64,000 nt of DNA from Tetmemena sp. SeJ-2015 (lineage: Eukaryota; Ciliophora; Spirotrichea; Sporadotrichida; Oxytrichidae). Each line of letters starts with the position of its first letter. Positions within the stretch are counted from its first letter, which is position 1. The stretch spans positions 62,001 to 126,000 of the forward strand of contig JAJKFJ010021473.1 in NCBI GenBank assembly GCA_027382625.1, given 5' to 3'. Under the pieces are notes generated by a model that ran no database searches, was not told where the DNA came from, and saw only the letters and a list, made by a program, of their open reading frames with translations. Position numbers and translations under genes: made by a program. Shown here piece after piece: positions 59,101 through 64,000 of the stretch.

Positions 59101-60632
59101 GATGTCTGGAAAAATTTCCTCCGAATAATTAGAGGAATATAACCAAAAGGCTTAACAAGAATTCAATGAAAAAGGGATGGATGCTTGTCCAAATTGGGAG
59201 AACTTTCCTTCCTGATAGACTCATAGTACATTTGAGGAGTTGCAACAAGGCTCATGGAGTTAAAGAAACCGTTAGTTCTCCTCAAAAAGGTGCAAGTTTT
59301 GGAGGTGGTAGTGGTGGTATGGGCGGAGGTGGTATGGGTGGAGGAGGATTGGCAAATTCAAGTTCAACTTAGAAAATAGTGAAGCCTAAGACATTAGTCT
59401 GCTACATATGGTAAGCTTTATTAGTCCTTGATAACATATACTAGTGGCCGAGAATTTGGAACTGCCAGTCTTGAGATACATTTAAAGTCATGCAAGCAGA
59501 AATGGGAGAACGAATAAGCTCAAAAGCCAAAGCATGAGAGGAAACCTATGCCTAAACCACCTACTAACTTTGAAAGACAAAGGGGTTAGCAAGGGGAAAA
59601 ATCTCTTTTTAAGATTTAAATGGAGGGGGGTTACAAAAAAAAGAATGTTTTTGGGAAAAAAAAAAAAAAAAAAAAAATAAAAAATAAAAAAAGGAAAAAA
59701 AAAAAGGGAAAAAAAAAGGATTTTTTTTCCTTTTCCCAAAATTTTGGGGGGGGGAGGGGGGAACCCTTTTTTTTTTTTTTTCCCACCTTTTGGGGGGTAA
59801 GGGGGGGCTCGTTTTAAAAATTTTTTTCCATTTTTTTTTTTTTAAAGGGAAAAGGGGGTTGGGGGGAACAAGGGCCCTTTTTGGAAAAAAGGCACCTTGG
59901 ATGGAGGGGGGGTATCAGCTGCCACTGGAACTCTTTCAAGGGTAAAAGCTGGAGGTGACTCAGGTTCTCCAAGCAGAGGCCCAGCAATGATTTAGAGACC
60001 TAAGACTATAGTATGCTATATATGGTAAGATATTGAACTAGTTTATAAAGCGGTATAGTGGAAGAGAATATGGATCGCACTCCTTAGAGATCCATTTAAA
60101 GAGTTGCCAGCAGAAATGGGAGATAGAGGAGAGTAAGAAGCCTCCAAAAGAAAGAAGACCTGTACCTCAACCTCCAAAAAGCTTCGATGATATATAAAGT
60201 ATATTTTTCAATGAAGTTGTCATCGGAGCTAAAAATGGAAGTGGTGATATGCAAACTTATAATGATGAAGCTTTTAAGTAGTACAACGAAGTTTCACTGA
60301 TGGCTTGCCACAATTGTGGTAGAACTTTCCTACCTGACAGATTAGCCATTCATTTAAAGAGCTGTGACAAGGCTCATGCAAAACGTGGTGCAGACGACAA
60401 CCCTAGTACAGCATCTAAATCTACCTCCTCTCTAACGAAATCAATAAATGGGAGCCTATCAGCGGCTGGGCAATAAATGAGCACTCCTGATATGAAGAAT
60501 AAGCCCATGAAATAATCAGGAGGAGACTCGTAGTGTAATATGTGTGGAAGATCATTTGGTGCAAACTTAATGGAGCAACATATAAGAGCCTGCCAAAAGC
60601 GATGGACTGCGTAAGATAAAGGATTGATGTGA
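56181..60632 (+). CDS. Tandem-module C2HC zinc-finger protein, split by a transposon
   Basis: A repeated two-finger module is read at least three times. Finger type 1: [20 protein letters not shown] (56208 on, again at about 58890, 59398 and 60010). Finger type 2: [20 protein letters not shown] (about 56540, 59190, 60310). A last finger [20 protein letters not shown] ends before TGA 60630. These are C2HC fingers of the ZC2HC1 kind (C-x2-C-x12-H-x3-C). In every type 1 finger a short GT-AG intron (34-53 nt) splits the second Cys codon at the same base, for example 56219-56271, so the modules arose by duplication of a genomic segment. Linkers are Gly-rich ([16 protein letters not shown]). A Tc1/mariner-type element sits at 56833-58846. 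One type 2 finger (about 59190) has a 2-nt deletion, and 59600-59900 is unreliable. Confidence 0.75.
56833..56854 (+). repeat. Left inverted repeat of the 2.0-kb element
   Basis: 22 nt, exactly complementary to 58825-58846. The following bases (GGTTGGGGAAGTTATAATCA) partly match the other side, so the repeat is longer but degenerate. GGAAGTGAT recurs just inside the right end. Confidence 0.9.
56890..58113 (+). CDS. DDE transposase of the Tc1/mariner (IS630) superfamily
   Basis: Catalyses excision and insertion of the element. ATG 56890 ([20 protein letters not shown]), 36 nt after the inverted repeat, to TGA 58111; 407 codons. The N-terminal part is helix-turn-helix-like ([20 protein letters not shown], then [20 protein letters not shown]). 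The catalytic triad stands out: [16 protein letters not shown] (first D), [20 protein letters not shown] (second D) and [20 protein letters not shown] (E). Spacing is normal for the superfamily, of which the TBE 42-kDa transposase is also a member. One in-frame TGA at 57316-57318 (between ETEQ and VTSIKVLK) interrupts an otherwise intact frame. It may inactivate this copy or be a Trp position or error. Confidence 0.85.
58087..58797 (-). CDS. Second gene of the 2.0-kb element, unknown function
   Basis: Intact frame of 236 codons from ATG 58797 ([20 protein letters not shown]), 28 nt inside the right inverted repeat, to TGA 58087. It overlaps the 3' end of the transposase by 27 bp on the other strand. 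The product has [60 protein letters not shown] and [20 protein letters not shown], with a charged tail ([20 protein letters not shown]). A small accessory protein beside a DDE transposase recalls the 22-kDa gene of TBE elements; whether the two are homologous cannot be judged by eye. The absence of stops suggests recent selection. Confidence 0.65.
58825..58846 (-). repeat. Right inverted repeat of the 2.0-kb element
   Basis: 22 nt, exact complement of 56833-56854, followed outside by TTA (58847-58849), the same three bases as at 56830-56832. Confidence 0.9.
59600..59900. other. Probable consensus artefact (homopolymer block)
   Basis: Long runs of A, T, G and C with almost no mixed sequence, abruptly unlike both flanks and inside a coding module of the C2HC gene. 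Frames rich in Phe or Lys here are not genes. The underlying module is probably present in the real genome. Confidence 0.7.
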
Positions 60633-60771
60633 TCGTTTAGATGAATATTTATTGTTAGGGAAGTTAATTTATCCAAGAATTATTATACTATTGCACAAAG
60701 TTAATTTTATATTTTCAGTTCTCTTGAAAGCAAATTTCTTCAATTTCTTCAACAAAACTTGACTTCTTCAT

Positions 60772-61362
60772 TCAGCAGCAGTTTGATTAAATTAAAATGA
60801 GATCATAGGAATACTCTGAGCTCTAGTCTTGGTTAGCGTGGGAAGACTTGTACTTTCTTGAAGTATTGTGACTTTTCTTCTCTGGTGACTGCTGATATTC
60901 ACCTGGCTTGATCTTTCTGGTGGAGACGTTGTGCTTCTTCTTTGTGAGTTGAGAGTCCTCTTTCTTGAGAACATGAAGAAGAGTTTGAGATGACTCGAGG
61001 ATCTTCATGAATGCTTGCTCAGTCTCAGAAATAGTGCGATCGAATTCCTCTCTGGCTTCATATTTCTTAATGAGGGCATCATTAAGAGAGCATAGTCTCT
61101 CAGTGAGTGACTGAATCTCAGCTTCCATAGCGTTCTTTTCCTCCTCGTCTTTCAGAATCTCATCATGCAAGTCATCTCTGCCGACTCTGATATTCTCGAT
61201 GTAGCGAGTCAAATCTGAGTTGTATCTCTAGAGGGTTGCTCCTTGTGCAAACTATAAGCAAATGAATTACTCTTCATTTAATGAGAACGCTTTATAAAGC
61301 AAACTGTTTGAAAAAGAAAGAGAAATCTAAGATCAAGTGCGTTGTCTTACCTGTTCGCTCAT
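60772..61362 (-). CDS. SSNA1: SSNA1/NA14 (DIP13) centrosome and basal-body protein
   Basis: Short coiled-coil protein that self-assembles into fibrils and binds microtubules at centrosomes and basal bodies. ATG 61362 gives MSEQ; a GT-AG intron (61252-61350, 99 nt) joins it to [20 protein letters not shown]. The core [20 protein letters not shown] and [20 protein letters not shown] followed by [20 protein letters not shown] matches SSNA1 closely ([23 protein letters not shown]). The C-terminal tail ([20 protein letters not shown]) is longer than in animals, and the TAG after NQD is Gln, so the protein ends SNCC at TGA 60772. No IES seen. It is convergent to the C2HC gene. Confidence 0.9.
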
Positions 61363-61439
61363 TTAAATTTTGTCTGTTAAATTTATTGATTTTGCTAAAA
61401 ACATGCATAATAATACCTGATCAATACAATTTTCCAGAG

Positions 61440-62627
61440 ATCCTAAATGAAACATGAATAATTAAGGGGCTCTTACTTTTCAAAGATACGGAGAAGATAT
61501 GAGAGCCACATAATGGAGAGAACAGAAACTAGGAGAATAGTTTGACCCATGTTCTTTTGGTACATTGCCTTGAAGCAGAAGCCTGTATTGTTCTCGAATC
61601 CATTATTCTTGCAAATCTTCTTGGACTGGAGATCAGAGTACACTGAGAAGTTCATGATAATAAGTGGAAATTAATTATCACTTTTAATAATGATAGTGCG
61701 GATGAGGAAGTAGAAGCGTAAGAACATAAGGGCGAAGAGGAAGTCTCCCAACATGTAGTGCACGTCAACAAGCATAGACTTGGTTGAGAACATGTCGATG
61801 ATTTTGAATGTGTACTCTTCTTCATAGTAAGGGAGAGGGTGAGGTGCTAGGATCAGCACTTCTATTAGAAACTCCACGGAAAGAAGTTGCATGAACCACT
61901 TGTGCACTTGAGTTTCCTTCTTGAACTTTATTCTCTTGAAGGTCACATCAGTCTGGCCCTCGGCAACTGCTTTCGCCTGCTCTTCCTCATTAAGATTATA
62001 CAAAGCATTCGTACCTAAATTGTAAATTCAAGTCTAACTTAATTTAATGATATAGTTTTGGAGTTCCATATACTTGACATAGACTTGCTTTGAGTTTTTG
62101 AAGTCTGACCAGTATACGTACACCCAATTCTTAATCAGCAAAGATAGGAAAGCAAGCACAGTAGTGAAGGTTATGATTACTCTCACGAATGAGTTTTCCA
62201 TGACACCTTACACACTTCTAGTCTTGTATTCGAACTTCTCTGACTCTTGCTATAATCACAGGTTTAATCTCAAGCTTAGTAATAATAATTTATTGGAATT
62301 GAAATACTATCTGAGTTCATAGTTAAATTTTCTGTTAATCAAAAACATAGCTCAAGTGTGATAGAGGTGTAATAGTATCTTTTAGCTTACCTCTGTTACT
62401 GCTAGTAAGAGACCGATCGCTGCAAGGATGGTTGTGAGCATATCGAAATCACGCCAGTGTTTGTAGTACTTCATGTATCTTGTCTCTATCTTGCGCATGA
62501 GTTCATCCTTCCTAAGAGCGTCAACTTTTTTGTCAAACTCAAGGCTCTTCTGCTTGTTTGTATTCTCAAGCAACTGCTGCTTAAGTTTGCTCAGCTGTGA
62601 CCCACCTGAATCCATATTATTCATCAT
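61440..62627 (-). CDS. Potassium channel, N-terminal half (through S5), scrambled gene part 1
   Basis: ATG 62627 (MMNNMDSGGSQLSKLKQQLL), coiled-coil N-terminus, then S1 (RDFDMLTTILAAIGLLLAVT), S2 (FVRVIITFTTVLAFLSLLIK), S3 region (WFMQLLSVEFLIEVLILAPH), S4 (FLFALMFLRFYFLIRTIIIK) and S5 (MGQTILLVSVLSIMWLSYLL, RIFE). Length and order fit the calcium-activated small-conductance (SK) type, with few S4 charges. After RIFE no pore follows; the next frame is junk before SSNA1. The sequence TTTGAA at the RIFE codons (61479-61484 on the plus strand as TTCAAA) recurs at the start of the pore segment at 63641-63646. Introns or IESs at about 62030-62100 and 62230-62390. Confidence 0.75.
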
Positions 62628-62836
62628 AAAAAAAATTACCGAGTGTCAATTAATTTAACTCCTCCTCCAGTAATTTTAGCAATACAATCTAATATATTTA
62701 TGCTTAAAATGAATAGCTAGTCTTCTGATCATAAGCACATGCTTATAATTTAAAGCAAACTTGACTTTTAAAATTGAAAAAGAAAAGTAGAAATGATTGG
62801 AATGAGTATAAAATTTGAGATAAGTGCGTCTCTTTA

Positions 62837-64000
62837 TCACTTCTTTCTTCCAAGAAAACTGGGAGCAGTAGATTATATTCCTCCAATTCTGACACCTTCT
62901 CTGTTTAGAACTTCTTTGATTCTTTGATCAATTGGCTTCTTAGGTGCTGGCTTTCTGAGATGTTTTCTGTCTTGGCCGGTCTCATCAGTTGCTATCTTTT
63001 GGAAGTATTAGGCTCCCTTCACTGGGTCGGAAACTTCTTCACCTTCTTGATCTTCTTCAGTATGAGTTGGCAGATTGAAGTGAGCAGATCCAGACTTGAA
63101 ATTGTCATGCTCGTCACTGACACTCCTCATCTTGATCTTGTTTGACTGAATCATTAGCGGGGAAAACGTTAAGTTTCCTTTTAATTTTCCCCCTTTTGGG
63201 GGGGGAAGCACCCCCGCCCAAACTCCTTTTTTTGGTTTGGGCCCTCTTCCGTTAAAAGGTTTTTTGGGGGGAACCCCCCTTCTTGGCAATTTTTTAAAAA
63301 TATTTCAAAGAAGACTTCAATCTATTAAATTTTTCTTTTAAAAATTTGGATTTAATTGCTAGCTGAGAATGACCGACCAGCCATCTTAAAATTAGTAATT
63401 GAAGCAATTGCTTTCTTCTGACCATCGGAAAGCTCAAAGATTCTTCCAATAGATGACACCAATAATGAGATCACGAAGGCTCCCCATAGAGCGTTGATGA
63501 TGGAAATAATTCTTCCAAAGGGAGAAACTGCGTACACATCACCATAACCAACTGTTGTCATTGGTGATAATTACACACCAAATAGCAGTTCCATAAGAAT
63601 CAAACACCTTCTATCCTTGACTTTGATAATAGATCCTAAATTCAAACTTAGCTTATTCAAAGAGATTAGGAAATTAATTGAGTCTGAAAAATGAGGTTTT
63701 AAGACTTTTCCTCACACAAAGTCATACTGCTTCCTCTGATTTTACCTTGCCTGCTTGATGATATTCTCATGGCTTTGCTAGATGATGGGATCATTCAGTT
63801 TGATCTAAATATCAGTGATGAGATTGCCAGTGCTGATAGGTATACCATCCCACTCCTCTTCATACTTGTTGACTCCTCCTTTCCTGTTTGGCATTTCATA
63901 GTCACCATCCTCATTTCTGCCTCCTTAATTCCTTCTGTTCAGGATCATAATTTCTCTCAGAACTATCTCCAACTGCTCGTCATCATTATCTATCTTGAAA
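62837..64000 (-). CDS. Potassium channel, pore/S6/C-terminal part, scrambled gene part 2
   Basis: Reverse strand, read downward. About 63760-64000 codes IDNDDEQLEIVLREIMILNR and YEEEWDGIPISTGNLITDIQ, open at the window edge. About 63560-63646 gives FRIYYQSQGQKVFDSYGTAI, then WCVIIT with one extra A, then TMTTVGYGDVYAVSPFGRII (selectivity filter GYGD) and ALWGAFVISLLVSSIGRIFE (S6). About 62837-63125 codes the tail (VSDEHDNFKSGSAHFNLPTH) to TGA 62837. Joining part 1 at TTTGAA with this part gives SYLLRIFEFRIYYQSQ in frame. An artefact block at 63160-63300 separates S6 from the tail. The position of the 63.8-64 kb piece in the final protein is not known. Confidence 0.7.
63160..63300. other. Probable consensus artefact (G/C/T runs)
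   Basis: Runs such as CCCCCTTTTGGGGGGGG, unlike the AT-rich flanks and similar in style to 59600-59900. It falls between S6 and the C-terminal tail of the channel. Confidence 0.6.

Noticed and set aside
59488..59817. Phe-rich and Lys-rich ORFs
   Set aside because: They lie in the homopolymer artefact block.

Overview
The window is germline (micronuclear) DNA of a stichotrich/hypotrich ciliate of the Oxytricha-Stylonychia-Tetmemena type. Three things in the sequence say so. First, TAA and TAG are read as glutamine throughout and TGA ends the genes. Second, coding regions are cut by short AT-rich segments with no GT-AG ends that are bounded by direct repeats (pointers). Removing such a segment together with one repeat restores a conserved protein exactly, which is what internal eliminated sequences (IESs) do; the zinc transporter at 33178-34638 has four of them. 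Third, 25811-27496 is a TBE (telomere-bearing element) with C4A4 ends and an ATT target duplication. Ordinary spliceosomal introns (32-225 nt) also occur. The exact species cannot be read from the sequence.

Layout. 1-16 kb: a disordered protein running off the left edge, a C2H2 zinc-finger gene, a large Q/S/N-rich gene, a WD40 gene, two reverse-strand coiled-coil or basic proteins, a fragment resembling a receiver domain next to a multi-pass membrane protein, a RING-H2 gene and an intact zinc-finger/coiled-coil gene. 16-24 kb: a coiled-coil protein, an EF-hand S/K-rich protein, a MYST histone acetyltransferase and an SLC35F6-like transporter. 24.3-29 kb: a tandem duplication of about 1.47 kb that carries a cysteine-rich LITAF-like gene, with a deleted TBE exactly at the junction of the two copies. 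29-38.6 kb: a VHS-GAT adaptor, an unknown gene with CxxC pairs, the ZnT transporter, a third LITAF-like gene, a WD40-like protein and a HFxxG-repeat protein. 38.7-50 kb: THO complex subunit 2, a small intact gene, a region of uncertain strand, a PDI-like gene and a tubulin-tyrosine-ligase-like gene. 50-56 kb: an HMG-box protein, an S/N-rich protein and a dual-specificity phosphatase. 56-61.4 kb: a tandem-module C2HC zinc-finger gene interrupted by a complete 2.0 kb Tc1/mariner-type element with two convergent genes, then SSNA1. 61.4-64 kb: a potassium channel whose pore half lies upstream of its N-terminal half, that is, a scrambled gene.

The genes do not form one pathway. Several are ciliary or cytoskeletal (TTLL, SSNA1, the HFxxG protein, coiled-coil proteins), others nuclear (MYST, THO2, HMG, C2H2) or membrane and trafficking (ZnT, SLC35F6, VHS-GAT, LITAF-like). 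No operon logic applies. Many reading frames also carry one-base slips, often in A or T runs, and two blocks (about 59.6-59.9 kb and 63.16-63.3 kb) look like poor consensus, so gene ends and frames below are approximate unless stated.
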